Origin: Pseudoxanthomonas sp. 3HH-4
GTDB taxonomy: Bacteria > Pseudomonadota > Gammaproteobacteria > Xanthomonadales > Xanthomonadaceae
NCBI RefSeq assembly: GCF_006716465.1
Contig: NZ_VFPB01000001.1
Span: 1,212,983 to 1,276,982 of the forward strand
Length of the DNA stretch: 64,000 nt
Reading direction: 5' to 3'
Shown here: positions 31,509 to 41,534 of the stretch, piece after piece
How the letters are laid out: the number at the start of each line of letters is the position of its first letter
Position numbering within the stretch: the stretch's first letter is position 1
Position numbers and translations under genes: made by a program
Notes under the pieces: generated by a model
Database searches by the model: none
The model's input: the letters and a program-made list of their open reading frames with translations, nothing else
Told to the model about the DNA's origin: nothing

Positions 31509-32219
31509 CTAGAAGCGCGCACCCACCGGCAGATAGCGCCATTGGCCCACCGGCATCTTCGACAGCGCGATGCGGCCAATCCTGAGCCGCCGGATCGACA
31601 CGACCTCGAGCCCGCCTGCGCGGCAGCGATGGCTGAGCTCGCCCGGCTGTACATCCTTGATCGCGAAGCGAAGCCGCACCTCGTTCTGCCAACTGACCTT
31701 GCAGGGCGCCAGTCCACGGTCCTGGTAGGTGGCCACGTGGCCGATTCTGCTGAGGGTGTAAGGGTCGGTGTCGCCGCGGATCTCCACCACGAACTCCTGC
31801 TCGATCTCCGCGTAGTCCTCGGTCAGGCGGCGCCACACGCGGCCATCCTGGCTCAGCACCATGAGTCCGCTGGCCTCGGTGTCCAGCGGCATCAGTGGGG
31901 TCAATCGATGGAAATGGCGCTTCAGTGGACGCACGCCGCTGTCGTCTTCGAGCAGATGCGTGGTCGGGGTGGCCAAGGCCGCCGTATCCTGCCAGGCAGT
32001 GCCTTCGGGCTTGTGCAGCAGCAGGGTGGCTGGCTCGGTGGCCGTGAGTTCGGCAGCCGGGTCGATTTCCACGCGTTCGGTGGTGACGGGGTGTTGTGGC
32101 GCTTCCACCGTCTCACCATCCACGGTGACCCAGCCCCCTTCGATGTACTGCTCGGCCTCCGTGCGCGAACAGCCGGTGAGTTCAGCGACACGCTTGGCCA
32201 GGCGGATGGGTTCAGGCAT
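31509..32219 (-). CDS. S4-domain RNA pseudouridine synthase-like protein (RsuA/RluF superfamily)
   Basis: The 236 residues have an N-terminal S4 RNA-binding domain (RLAKRVAELTGCSRTEAEQYIEGGWVTV-type, about 5-50) and an RsuA/RluB-like catalytic domain. The catalytic loop reads MPLDTEASGLMVLSQDG: the aspartate is kept but the usual GRLD is MPLD. In known members the Arg of GRLD packs on the active site, so activity may be altered. It probably acts on rRNA or tRNA, but the target uridine is unknown. Divergent from the RIO kinase gene. Confidence 0.82.
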   Translation of the reverse strand: MPEPIRLAKRVAELTGCSRTEAEQYIEGGWVTVDGETVEAPQHPVTTERVEIDPAAELTATEPATLLLHKPEGTAWQDTAALATPTTHLLEDDSGVRPLKRHFHRLTPLMPLDTEASGLMVLSQDGRVWRRLTEDYAEIEQEFVVEIRGDTDPYTLSRIGHVATYQDRGLAPCKVSWQNEVRLRFAIKDVQPGELSHRCRAGGLEVVSIRRLRIGRIALSKMPVGQWRYLPVGARF

Positions 32220-32315
32220 GGGAACACCGGCGTTTCAGGGCGGCTAGTGTAAAGATAGCGGGGACGCCCCGCGTCGAATCTTCGTTCTTAATCTTCATTT
32301 TCTCGCCAGGACCGC

Positions 32316-33170
32316 ATGAAAACGCCCCCAGGATTGCAAGCGCTGATCGATGACGGTGTGATCGACCGCGTGCTGCGGCCGCTGAAAAGCGGCAAGGAAG
32401 CCTCCGTCTACGTGGTGGATGCGGGGGGCGAAGTCCGCTGCGCCAAGGTCTACAAGGACATGGCGCAGCGCAGTTTCCAGCAGCGCACGCTGTACCAGGA
32501 AGGGCGCAAGGTCCGCGGCAGCCGCGAGGCGCGCGCGATGGGCAAGGCCACACGCTACGGGCGCAAGCAGCAGGAAGTGGCGTGGAAGAACGCCGAGGTC
32601 GACGCCCTGTACCAGTTGCGCGACGCCGGCGTGCGCGTGCCAGAACCGTTTGGTTATGTGCACGGCGTGCTGGTGATGGAGCTTGTCGCCGATGCCAGCG
32701 GCCACTCCGCGCCCCGTCTGGGCGAAGTGGACCTGACACCGGAGCAGGCGCGCGACTTCCACCGTTTCCTGGTGCGCGAGGTGGTCAAGATGCTGTGTGC
32801 TGGCCTGATCCACGGGGACCTGTCGGAATACAACGTGCTGGTGGGCGGGGAAGGCCCGGTGATCATCGATTTCCCGCAGGTGGTCAGCGCCGCCGGCAAC
32901 AACGCCAGTCGGCGCCTGCTGTTGCGCGACGTCAATGCCCTGACGGCACGCCTGGGGCGCTACGCACCGGAGCTGCTGGATACCTGGTATGGCGAGGAGA
33001 TGTGGGCGCTGTACGAAGCTGGCGCTTTGCGCCCGGATACGGAGTTGACCGGCCTGTTCGCCCACGACGCGTCGCGCGTGGATGTGGACAGCGTGCGGCA
33101 CGCCATCGAGGACGCGCGACAGGAAGCGATCATCCGCCAGCAGGGCAGGGAAGCGGCCGCTGCGGAGTAA
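32316..33170 (+). CDS. RIO-type serine/threonine protein kinase
   Basis: The 284 residues carry RIO1-family kinase motifs: glycine-poor nucleotide loop GKEASVYVV (about 27-35) with Lys in CAKVYKD, catalytic loop LIHGDLSEYNVLV, and metal-binding IIDFPQ. RIO kinases are best known in archaeal and eukaryotic ribosome maturation; bacterial homologues exist but are poorly studied. It stands alone between the pseudouridine synthase-like gene (divergent) and tRNA-Phe (convergent), so a link with ribosome or RNA modification is suggested but only inferred. Confidence 0.9.
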   Translation: MKTPPGLQALIDDGVIDRVLRPLKSGKEASVYVVDAGGEVRCAKVYKDMAQRSFQQRTLYQEGRKVRGSREARAMGKATRYGRKQQEVAWKNAEVDALYQLRDAGVRVPEPFGYVHGVLVMELVADASGHSAPRLGEVDLTPEQARDFHRFLVREVVKMLCAGLIHGDLSEYNVLVGGEGPVIIDFPQVVSAAGNNASRRLLLRDVNALTARLGRYAPELLDTWYGEEMWALYEAGALRPDTELTGLFAHDASRVDVDSVRHAIEDARQEAIIRQQGREAAAAE

Positions 33171-33218
33171 GCCGATGAGGGTGCGGGATCGGGCGCACCG
33201 GCGCCCCTTGGGCGCAGG

Positions 33219-33250
33219 CAAAACAAAAGGGCCTGCCTTGCGGCAAGCCC
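33219..33250 (-). terminator. intrinsic terminator of tRNA-Phe
   Basis: On the minus strand GGGCTTGCC pairs with GGCAGGCCC and runs into TTTTGTTTT, 12 bases after the tRNA 3' end. Confidence 0.82.
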
Positions 33251-33261
33251 TTCGGAATGAA

Positions 33262-33337
33262 TGGTGGCCCGGGGCGGATTCGAACCACCGACACGCGGAT
33301 TTTCAATCCGCTGCTCTACCAACTGAGCTACCAGGCC
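33262..33337 (-). tRNA. tRNA-Phe (anticodon GAA)
   Basis: Minus strand: acceptor GGCCTGG pairs with CCGGGCC. The anticodon loop TTGAAAA gives GAA, the T loop is GGTTCGAATCC, and CCA is encoded; it is 76 nt long. Confidence 0.97.
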
Positions 33338-33517
33338 AGGATCTGTCGCGGTACGGCGGTGCCGGCGCGAAGAGCGGCAATGATACGGACCGGTCGAGGC
33401 GATGGCAAGCCGGACCGCCCCTGAATGGCCGGCCTCTTGGCCGCCGCAGGCTGCACCGGGCGGGGGCATCATGCATCCTCGGGAGTGCGTTCCTCAACGC
33501 ACCGACAGAGGACGACC

Positions 33518-33973
33518 ATGAAACGCATGATTCCCTTCGCCCTGCTGATCGCGACCGGACTGGCCGCCTGCGCGACCGACGGCCGGCAGACCGATGCCGA
33601 AAAACTCGTCTTCTACCGCGGTCATGCCGGGGAGCCGGTCAAGGACTTCAAGTATTTCGGCACGCTCAATGGCTGGACGCCGCTGGGCGATGGCGCGCTC
33701 GCCGTATGGACCAAGCCCAGCGAAGGGTATCTGTTGGAGCTGTCCGGCCCCTGCCAGGACCTGGACTACGCCACCGCCATCTCCGTGACCCAGTTCGGCG
33801 GTCGGGTGTCGGCAAAGTTCGATGACGTGATCCCCTTGGGGGCGGGCACCTCCAGCATCAATATTCCCTGCCGCATCGAGACCATCAGGCCATTGGACGT
33901 GAAGGCCCTGCGCGCCAGCCAGAAAGAGTTGCGCGAAGCCGCGGCCGTGGAGCGGGAAGCTGGAAAGCGTTGA
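33518..33973 (+). CDS. DUF6491-like lipoprotein
   Basis: The 151 residues begin with a lipoprotein signal (FALLIATGLAAC, lipid on Cys18). The mature part has WTPLGDGALAVWTKPSEGYLL, a GPCQDLDYATAI segment and a second Cys (NIPCRIETIRPLDVKAL), the pattern of small Xanthomonadales DUF6491 lipoproteins whose two cysteines probably form a disulfide. Function unknown. The tail (ASQKELREAAAVEREAGKR) is a charged helix. Confidence 0.75.
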   Translation: MKRMIPFALLIATGLAACATDGRQTDAEKLVFYRGHAGEPVKDFKYFGTLNGWTPLGDGALAVWTKPSEGYLLELSGPCQDLDYATAISVTQFGGRVSAKFDDVIPLGAGTSSINIPCRIETIRPLDVKALRASQKELREAAAVEREAGKR

Positions 33974-34063
33974 TAGCGCAGGAAAGCTGTCGCTTTCCTG
34001 ACCTCGTCCCGTGACCCGATGCTGGACCCTGCTGTCCGGGGAGGGCAGCGGGGGGCGCGCAGT

Positions 34064-34333
34064 TCAGGACTCCGGCACGTACCCGGTCGGTTTGTCCGCG
34101 CCGCCGCCGAAGAGGAACTTCTCCAGTTCCACTTCAAGGAAAGCGCGATGCTTGGGATCGCGCGGGGACAGCCGGTTCTCGTTGATCAGCATGGTCTGGT
34201 GAGCCAACCATGCGGCCCACGCCGGCTTGCCGATGTTCGCGTAGATGCGCTTGCCCAGGTCGCCGGGGTAGGGGACGAAGTCGAGCCCTTCCGTTTCGCG
34301 TTGTTCGTACTGGCAGAAGACGGTGCGCGACAT
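34064..34333 (-). CDS. yggX: Fe(2+)-trafficking/oxidative damage protection protein YggX
   Basis: The 89 residues start [19 protein letters not shown] with the conserved Cys7 and are full length for YggX. In enterobacteria YggX protects Fe-S clusters from oxidation and helps iron handling. It lies 3 bases after mutY on the same strand; mutY-yggX is a conserved operon, sensible because MutY itself carries a 4Fe-4S cluster. Confidence 0.96.
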   Translation of the reverse strand: MSRTVFCQYEQRETEGLDFVPYPGDLGKRIYANIGKPAWAAWLAHQTMLINENRLSPRDPKHRAFLEVELEKFLFGGGADKPTGYVPES

Positions 34334-34336
34334 CGG

Positions 34337-35392
34337 TCAATTTCCCAACAGTTTGCGGATCGGCGCGGGCAGGCCCAGCTTCGCGAGTTCGCCGCGCGCG
34401 ACCCATCGCAGATCGTCATTGTCGCGCACCCTGCCGCGCAGGGCGACCCCGCGTACCCGCAGCGGCTGCAGATGCAGGCGGTAGTGGCTGAAGGTGTGCA
34501 CCACCACCGGCAGTTCTTCGGCGCTGTCGTAATGCCCTTGCACTTCGTGCGCGAACCAGTCGCGCATGCCTGTGTCGGTATCCGCCTGCGGCAGCGTCCA
34601 TAGCGACGCCCAGATGCCGGCTTCCGGACGCCGTTGCAGCAGGATTTCGCCGTCGGTGTTCTCGAGCCACAACGCCATGGCTTCCCGCTCCGGCAGCGTC
34701 TTCGAGGGCTTGGGCGTGGGAAGCACGTCGACCAAGCCATCGCGGCGCGCCACGCAGTCGTCCTGCTGCGGGCACACCACGCAGATTGGCCTGGCGCGCG
34801 TGCACAGCGTGGCACCGAAATCCATCTGCGCCTGCGTGTAGTCGGCCAGGCGGCCGTCGGGCACGTCGTGCAGGTGCGTTTCCGCCAGCGCCCACAATGG
34901 CTTTTCCACTGCCGGCAGGCCGGGCCAGCCGGAGATGCCGTGGAAGCGCGCCAGCACGCGCTTGACGTTGCCATCGAGGATGGGGAAACGGTCGTTCCAC
35001 GCCTGTGCCAGGATCGCGCCCGCCGTGCTGCGCCCGATGCCGGGCAGTGCATGCAGTACGTCGAAATCGCGTGGCAGGTCGCCGCCATGCTGCGCGACAC
35101 ACGCTTTCGCCGCCGCATGCAGGTTGCGGGCGCGGGCGTAGTAGCCCAGTCCCGCCCAGTGCGCCATCACGTCATCGGTGGAAGCCGCGGCCAGGTCGGG
35201 CAGGGTGGGAAAGCGATCGACGAAGCGCAGGAAGTACGGGATGACCGTGGCCACCTGCGTCTGCTGCAACATGATTTCCGATAACCACACGCGATACGGC
35301 GTGCGCGGGTGTTGCCACGGCAGGTCGTGGCGGCCGTGCCGGTCGAACCAGGCCAACAGGCGATGGGCAAAGGTTTCGGAAAGGGTGCTCAT
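34337..35392 (-). CDS. mutY: A/G-specific adenine glycosylase MutY
   Basis: The 351 residues have catalytic Glu39 (SEIMLQQTQV), the helix-hairpin-helix LPGIGRSTAGAI with Asp in the following DGNVKRV, and the Fe-S cluster loop CTRARPICVVCPQQDDC. A C-terminal NUDIX-like domain that reads 8-oxoG follows. It removes adenine mispaired with 8-oxoguanine. It is co-transcribed with yggX. Confidence 0.97.
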   Translation of the reverse strand: MSTLSETFAHRLLAWFDRHGRHDLPWQHPRTPYRVWLSEIMLQQTQVATVIPYFLRFVDRFPTLPDLAAASTDDVMAHWAGLGYYARARNLHAAAKACVAQHGGDLPRDFDVLHALPGIGRSTAGAILAQAWNDRFPILDGNVKRVLARFHGISGWPGLPAVEKPLWALAETHLHDVPDGRLADYTQAQMDFGATLCTRARPICVVCPQQDDCVARRDGLVDVLPTPKPSKTLPEREAMALWLENTDGEILLQRRPEAGIWASLWTLPQADTDTGMRDWFAHEVQGHYDSAEELPVVVHTFSHYRLHLQPLRVRGVALRGRVRDNDDLRWVARGELAKLGLPAPIRKLLGN

Positions 35393-35401
35393 GCAAGACG
35401 G

Positions 35402-35474
35402 CCTGTGGAAGCGACGTTAGTCGCGATCGGCCACCGCGATGGCGTCATCGCGACCGACGTCGTTTCCTCCACAG
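35402..35474. repeat. REP-type inverted repeat, degenerate copy
   Basis: Arms 35402-35427 and 35446-35474 carry GGAAGCGACGTTAGTCGCGA and its imperfect complement. Confidence 0.8.
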
Positions 35475-35488
35475 GAGCGAGGCTTGTG

Positions 35489-36682
35489 TCAGCCGGCACC
35501 CAGCGCTTCCGGCAACAGCGCATCGACGAAGGCTTCTGCATCGAACACGCGCAGGTCTTCCACGCGCTCGCCGATACCGGCGTAGCGGATCGGGATGCCG
35601 AACTCGCGCGCCAGCGCGAACACCACGCCGCCCTTCGCGGTGCCATCCAGCTTGGTGACCACCAGGCCGGTAACGCCGACGGCGGCATGGAACTGGCGCA
35701 GCTGCGAGAGCGCGTTCTGGCCGGTGGTGCCATCGATGACCATCAGCACTTCGTGTGGCGCGCTCTCGTCGATCTTGCCGAGGACGCGGCGTATCTTGCC
35801 CAGTTCGCTCATCAGGCCGGTCTGCGTATGCAGGCGGCCTGCAGTGTCGGCGATCAGCACGTCGAAGCCGCGCGACCTGGCCGACTGGAGCGCGTCGAAG
35901 GCAACCGACGCCGGATCCGCATCCTGGCCCTGTGCGACCACGGGCACGCCGTTGCGTTCGCCCCAGGTCTGGAGCTGCGCGACGGCGGCGGCGCGGAAGG
36001 TGTCGCCGGCGGCCAGCATCAGGCTGTGGCCGTCCTGCTTGAAGCGGCGCGCCAGCTTGCCGATGGTGGTGGTCTTTCCCACGCCGTTGACGCCAATGGT
36101 CAGCACGACGAACGGCTTGCGGCTGGCGTCGATTACCAACGGTCTGGCGACCGGCGCGATCAGTGCGATGAGGTCGGCACGCAGTGACTTCAGCAAGGCC
36201 TGTGCGTCTGCGAACTCGCGTTCCTTCATCCGCTTGCGCAGGTCGTCGATGATGGCGGTGGTGGCGGGCACGCCCACGTCGGCGGTCAGCAGGGCGGTTT
36301 CGATCTCATCCAGCAGGTCGTCGTCCAGGCGCGGATTGCGCGTGAACAGGCCGGCCAGGCCCAGTGCGGCGCTGGTGCGGCGCAGGCGGTCACGCCAGCC
36401 GGGCTTGCCGGCCGGCGCGGCGGGCGCGGCATCGGCGGGTTCTGGCTCGTCTGCTCGTGACGCAGCAGCGGCGGGTTCGGAGAGGGCGCCGGCATCATCA
36501 TGGCGCTCGTCCGTCTTCGGCCCCGCTTCATCCACCACGGAAGCGGCGGCGGGGATTGCGTCCGTCGGCAGCATCTCGCCCGGCGCGCGCGGGAAGGCGG
36601 CGGCGAGTTCTTCGGTGCTGGGGCGGGTCTGGGCGGCGTCCGGGCCGTCCTGGGGCTTCTTGCGGCGGAAAAAACCGATCAT
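35489..36682 (-). CDS. ftsY: signal recognition particle receptor FtsY
   Basis: The ATG at 36682 gives 397 residues starting MIGFFRRKK, a basic membrane-targeting start. An acidic, Ala/Pro-rich A domain (about 10-95) precedes the N domain helical bundle. The SRP GTPase G domain has GVNGVGKTTTIGKLA, DTAGRLHTQ and TKLDGTAKGG. It docks SRP-ribosome complexes at the inner membrane. A GTG 12 codons upstream is possible but less typical. Confidence 0.97.
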   Translation of the reverse strand: MIGFFRRKKPQDGPDAAQTRPSTEELAAAFPRAPGEMLPTDAIPAAASVVDEAGPKTDERHDDAGALSEPAAAASRADEPEPADAAPAAPAGKPGWRDRLRRTSAALGLAGLFTRNPRLDDDLLDEIETALLTADVGVPATTAIIDDLRKRMKEREFADAQALLKSLRADLIALIAPVARPLVIDASRKPFVVLTIGVNGVGKTTTIGKLARRFKQDGHSLMLAAGDTFRAAAVAQLQTWGERNGVPVVAQGQDADPASVAFDALQSARSRGFDVLIADTAGRLHTQTGLMSELGKIRRVLGKIDESAPHEVLMVIDGTTGQNALSQLRQFHAAVGVTGLVVTKLDGTAKGGVVFALAREFGIPIRYAGIGERVEDLRVFDAEAFVDALLPEALGAG

Positions 36683-36803
36683 TGCAGGGGGTTCTCGAAG
36701 AGGGCGACATGCTACCACCCGGCTGTCGGGCGGCCGTGGACGCTGGGCTAAAGTGGGGCCGGCGGCGGCCGATATCGAGGCTGGAACCCTGTGGAGTCAT
36801 CGC

Positions 36804-37103
36804 ATGACCCCCATCGCCGGCATCGCTGCTTCCGGCCTGCGCGCGGCCTCGCTCGGCATGCAGGCCGCAGTGCACAACATCGCCAACCTGGCCACGCCGG
36901 ATGCTGCGCGACAGGGCGTTGCGCTGTCCTCCCAGGTGATGGGCGGAGTGTCGGCGACGGTTGTCGAGGTGCCCGTTGATCCGGCCGCTCCGGTGGAGGA
37001 TGTGGCGGCGATGCTGACCTACGAGGCGATGGCCGGCGCGAACCTGTTCGTGCTGAAGGTCGCGGACCAAGCGCTGGGCGGCCTGCTGGATATCAGTGCG
37101 TAG
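36804..37103 (+). CDS. miniature flagellar basal-body rod/FlgC-like protein
   Basis: The 99 residues read like the two ends of a flagellar rod protein joined together: an N-terminal helix ASGLRAASLGMQAAVHNIAN-LATP matching the rod-protein signature, and a C-terminal helix with NLFVLKVADQALGGLLDI matching the FlgB/FlgC-type end. The usual central domain is missing. No flagellar gene is nearby. The function is unknown; export by a flagellar system is only a guess. Confidence 0.72.
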   Translation: MTPIAGIAASGLRAASLGMQAAVHNIANLATPDAARQGVALSSQVMGGVSATVVEVPVDPAAPVEDVAAMLTYEAMAGANLFVLKVADQALGGLLDISA

Positions 37104-37126
37104 AGCCTCATAGCTCGTCAGTCCAT

Positions 37127-37173
37127 CCCCTCTCCCCGTTCACGGGGAGAGGGTGCCGAAGGTGGGTGAGGGG
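37127..37173. repeat. palindromic intergenic repeat (CCCTCTCCCC family), copy 2
   Basis: CCCTCTCCCCGTTCACGGGG AGAGGG is followed by GGTGCCGAAGG and GTGAGGGG. It is head-to-head with copy 3. Confidence 0.8.
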
Positions 37174-37260
37174 CAGACGGAGCCGCAGCGCTTCAATGAT
37201 GCGACGCCCCGTCGAGTGATATCAGTGCGCTCTTCAGTCCACGTCTCATGACTTCGTTCG

Positions 37261-37309
37261 CTCCTCATCCGCCCTTCGGGCACCTTCTCCCCGCATGCGG
37301 GGAGAAGGG
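37261..37309. repeat. palindromic intergenic repeat (CCCTCTCCCC family), copy 3, inverted
   Basis: The reverse complement reads CCCTTCTCCCCGCATGCGGG, AGAAGGTGCCCGAAGGGCG, GATGAGGAG, the same layout as copy 2. It ends 5 bases from the htpG stop and may serve as its terminator. Confidence 0.8.
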
Positions 37310-37314
37310 ATCTT

Positions 37315-39213
37315 TCAGGCCGACAGTTCCAACAGCAATGCATTCAGCCGCTTCACGTAGCCGGCCGGGTCCTTGAGGCTCTCGCCCGCGGCCAGCGCGG
37401 CCTGGTCGAACAGCACGCGGGTCAGGTTGTTGAAGCGATTCGCATCGTTCTCGGCATCGAGTTTTGCGATGAGCGGATGCTCCGGGTTGAACTCGAATAC
37501 CGGCTTGCTCTCGGGTGCCTGCTGACCACTGGCTTCCAGCAACTGGCGCATCTGCACACCCAGGTCGCCCTGGCCCATCGCGAGGATGGCGGGTGAGTCG
37601 GTCAGGCGGTGCGAGACGCGCACGTCGGCCACGTCCAGGCCAAGTACGGTCTTGATGCGGCCGGTGAGGGCTTCCTTCGCTTTCGCGCTTTCCTCCTGAG
37701 CCTTCTTCTCGTCCTCGCTGTCCAGCGCACCCAGGTCCAGATCACCGCGGGCGACATCGACGAAAGACTTGCCGTCGAACTCGGTCAGATAGCCCATCAG
37801 CCACTCGTCGATGCGGTCGGTGAGCAGCAGTACCTCGATGCCCTTCTTGCGGAAGATCTCCAGGTGCGGGCTGTCCTTGATCTGCGCATGCGATTCGCCG
37901 GTCAGGTAGTACAGCTTGTCCTGGCCTTCCTGCAGGCGATCCACGTAGTCTACCAACGACACGCTGGGCGCGCCGGAGGTGTCGTGGGTGGATGCGAAGC
38001 GCAGCAGACCGGCGATCTTCTCGCGGTTGGCGTAGTCCTCGGCCGGGCCTTCCTTCAGCACCTGGCCGAAGTTGGTCCAGAACGCCTTGTAGTCCTCGGG
38101 TTTGTCCTTGGCCAGCTTCTCCAGCATGTCGAGCGCGCGTTTGGTCAGCGCCGAGCGCATCGAATCGACCACCGGGCCGGACTGCAGGATCTCGCGCGAG
38201 ACGTTGAGCGACAGGTCCGAGGAATCCACCACGCCGCGCAGGAAACGCAGGTACAGCGGCAGGAACTGTTCGGCCTGGTCCATGATGAAGACGCGCTGCA
38301 CGTACAGCTTCAGGCCCTTGGCGCCGTCGCGGTGGTACAGGTCGAACGGCGCGCGGCCGGGCACGTAGAGGAGCGAGGTGTACTCCAGCTTGCCCTCGAC
38401 CTTGTTGTGGCTCCACGCCACCGGATCGGTGAAGTCGTGGGCGATGTGCTTGTAGAACTCGGTGTATTCCTCGTCCTTGATCTCGGACTTGGGGCGCGTC
38501 CACAGCGCGCTGGCCTTGTTGACCGCTTCCCATTCGGGCGTGGCCGGCGCGTCGTCGCCGTGATGTTCCTTTGCCATCTCGATCGGCAGGCCGACATGGT
38601 CCGAATACTTCTTGACGATGCCGCGCAGCTTCCAGCCGTCGGCGAAGCCTTCCTCGCCCTCCTTCAGGTGCAGCACGATGCGGGTGCCGCGTTCGGGTTT
38701 GTCGACCGTGGCCACCTCGAAATCGCCTTCACCGGCGCTTGACCAGTGCACGCCCTCGCTGGCGGACAGGCCGGCGCGACGGCTGAACACGTCCACGCGG
38801 TCGGCCACGATGAAGGCGCTGTAGAACCCCACGCCGAACTGGCCGATGAGGTTGGCGTCCTTCTTCTGGTCGCCGGACAGCGCCTTGAGGAAGTCGCTGG
38901 TGCCGGACTTCGCGATCGTCCCGAGATGGGCGACGGCTTCATCGCGACTCATGCCGATGCCGTTGTCGTCGATGGTCACCGTGCGTGCTTCGGCATCGAA
39001 GCCGATGCGGATGCGCAGGGTGGGATCTTCCTCGATCAGGCCGGGTTCCTTCAGCGCCTCGAAGCGCAGTTTGTCGGCGGCGTCGGCGGCGTTGGACACC
39101 AGCTCGCGCAGGAAGATCTCCTTGTTCGAGTACAGCGAGTGGATCATCAGCTGCAGCAGCTGCTTCACTTCGGCCTGGAAGCCCAGTGTTTCCTTGCGGG
39201 TTTCGGTGGTCAT
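37315..39213 (-). CDS. htpG: HSP90-family chaperone HtpG
   Basis: The 632 residues start [20 protein letters not shown]. The GHKL ATPase motifs are [22 protein letters not shown] and [12 protein letters not shown], followed by the middle and C-terminal dimerisation domains. It is an ATP-dependent cytosolic chaperone. The ATG at 39213 has AAGGAG 10 nt upstream and matches the family N-terminus; a longer open frame upstream is ignored. Confidence 0.98.
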   Translation of the reverse strand: MTTETRKETLGFQAEVKQLLQLMIHSLYSNKEIFLRELVSNAADAADKLRFEALKEPGLIEEDPTLRIRIGFDAEARTVTIDDNGIGMSRDEAVAHLGTIAKSGTSDFLKALSGDQKKDANLIGQFGVGFYSAFIVADRVDVFSRRAGLSASEGVHWSSAGEGDFEVATVDKPERGTRIVLHLKEGEEGFADGWKLRGIVKKYSDHVGLPIEMAKEHHGDDAPATPEWEAVNKASALWTRPKSEIKDEEYTEFYKHIAHDFTDPVAWSHNKVEGKLEYTSLLYVPGRAPFDLYHRDGAKGLKLYVQRVFIMDQAEQFLPLYLRFLRGVVDSSDLSLNVSREILQSGPVVDSMRSALTKRALDMLEKLAKDKPEDYKAFWTNFGQVLKEGPAEDYANREKIAGLLRFASTHDTSGAPSVSLVDYVDRLQEGQDKLYYLTGESHAQIKDSPHLEIFRKKGIEVLLLTDRIDEWLMGYLTEFDGKSFVDVARGDLDLGALDSEDEKKAQEESAKAKEALTGRIKTVLGLDVADVRVSHRLTDSPAILAMGQGDLGVQMRQLLEASGQQAPESKPVFEFNPEHPLIAKLDAENDANRFNNLTRVLFDQAALAAGESLKDPAGYVKRLNALLLELSA

Positions 39214-39357
39214 CGTGGACGTGCTCCTTGGATCGGTGTGCGGGCCGCAGGCGCGGCCGATGCATCCCGGTGTATGGGCCGGGTCCGGCTTTCTCAACCG
39301 TGCCCCTCCTGCAACAAGGGGACGTATCATGCGGGGCCTGCCGTCGCCGTCGTCCCG

Positions 39358-40505
<1,148 letters not shown>

Positions 40506-40549
40506 GCGCCCGCATTCCGACAACAGATCCAACAGGAGGGGGAACACCC

Positions 40550-41044
40550 ATGAAGAACATCGCAACCCGCATGCTGCTCACCGCCTGCCTCGTGCTGCCG
40601 TTCGCGGCGTGCAAGAAGCAGGACGAAGCCCCGGCCGAACCGGCCGAAGTCGCGCTCGTCGCGCCGACCACGACCGAAGATGGCGCGTGGAAGGAGTACC
40701 TGAGCAAGGTGGTCGACGCCAACATGGGCACGATCACCAACACGCCTTACGTGTACTACCTGCCGGCCGAGACCGATCCGGAGTTCGAGGCCAAGTACGG
40801 CCGCCAGCTGGAACAGGCCAAGGGCGCCGTGGCGCGTGGCGTGACCAGTGGCAACCTGATCGCGTTCGGCTCGCCATCCAGCGTCAAGATCGCCGACCTG
40901 GCCGTGGCTGCGTTCGAAGGCGTGGAAGCCGACACGTTCAAGGGCGTGCGCATCCTCTTCATCGGCAAGGCGGAAGACAGCGAGCGCGTGAAGGCTGCCG
41001 TCACCCCGAGCAGCGCCGAATACGTGTTCGTTGAAGCCAAGTGA
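40550..41044 (+). CDS. hypothetical lipoprotein
   Basis: The 164 residues have a lipoprotein signal (LLTACLVLPFAAC, Cys21) and a very good AGGAGGGG ribosome site. The acidic linker (EAPAEPAEVA) leads to a soluble alpha/beta-looking domain (WKEYLSKVVDANMGTI, YYLPAETDPEFEAKY, VRILFIGKAEDSERVKAAV). I do not recognise the family; it looks like a periplasm-facing lipoprotein of Xanthomonadaceae. It lies 45 bases after coaD. Confidence 0.8.
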   Translation: MKNIATRMLLTACLVLPFAACKKQDEAPAEPAEVALVAPTTTEDGAWKEYLSKVVDANMGTITNTPYVYYLPAETDPEFEAKYGRQLEQAKGAVARGVTSGNLIAFGSPSSVKIADLAVAAFEGVEADTFKGVRILFIGKAEDSERVKAAVTPSSAEYVFVEAK

Positions 41045-41090
41045 CCTTTCCGCGCGTGGCCGCTCCGGCGGCCACGCCTTGGCGGAAAGG

Positions 41091-41227
41091 CCATCCCCGC
41101 GCAGGCGGGGGTCCAGTGCCTTCCAGCCTTTCGTCCGCAGCCAGCCTGCGACGACCGGATGTAAGGTCCCGGCGCATCCGACGCATGTCCGGTCAAGGTC
41201 ACTGGATTCCTGCTGACGCGGGAATGA
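41091..41227. repeat. long inverted repeat (CATCCCCGCGCAGGCGGGG family)
   Basis: The left arm 41091-41118 and right arm 41200-41227 are imperfect complements, ending CCAGTG/CACTGG. It is related in layout to 54266-54350. Confidence 0.6.
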
Positions 41228-41236
41228 CGAAAGAAG

Positions 41237-41485
41237 ATGTCCCTCAAGATCAACGAACTCTGCGTCAACTGTGATGTCTGCGAGCCGGCCTGCCCCAACC
41301 AGGCCATCTCGATGGGCGAGACGATCTATGTGATCGATCCGGCGCGCTGCACCGAATGCGTCGGCCATCATGACGAACCGCAATGTGTCGTCGTGTGCCC
41401 GGTCGAGTGCATCGATCCCGATCCGGCGTATCCTGAGACCCACGAAGCACTGCTGGCGAAGATGCTGCGGCTGCAGGCCGGCTGA
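41237..41485 (+). CDS. fdx: YfhL-family 4Fe-4S dicluster ferredoxin
   Basis: The 82 residues carry two [4Fe-4S] motifs: CVNCDVCEPACPN and CTECVGHHDEPQCVVVCPVEC, the latter with the insertion typical of the Alvin/YfhL ferredoxins. It is a small cytosolic electron carrier. It often sits next to coaD in gammaproteobacteria, as here after one intervening lipoprotein gene. The exact redox partner is unknown. Confidence 0.95.
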   Translation: MSLKINELCVNCDVCEPACPNQAISMGETIYVIDPARCTECVGHHDEPQCVVVCPVECIDPDPAYPETHEALLAKMLRLQAG

Positions 41486-41534
41486 TCCGCTCGCGCGTCA
41501 TCGCTTCGTGCCGGTTTCCGCAACAGGAGCGATC

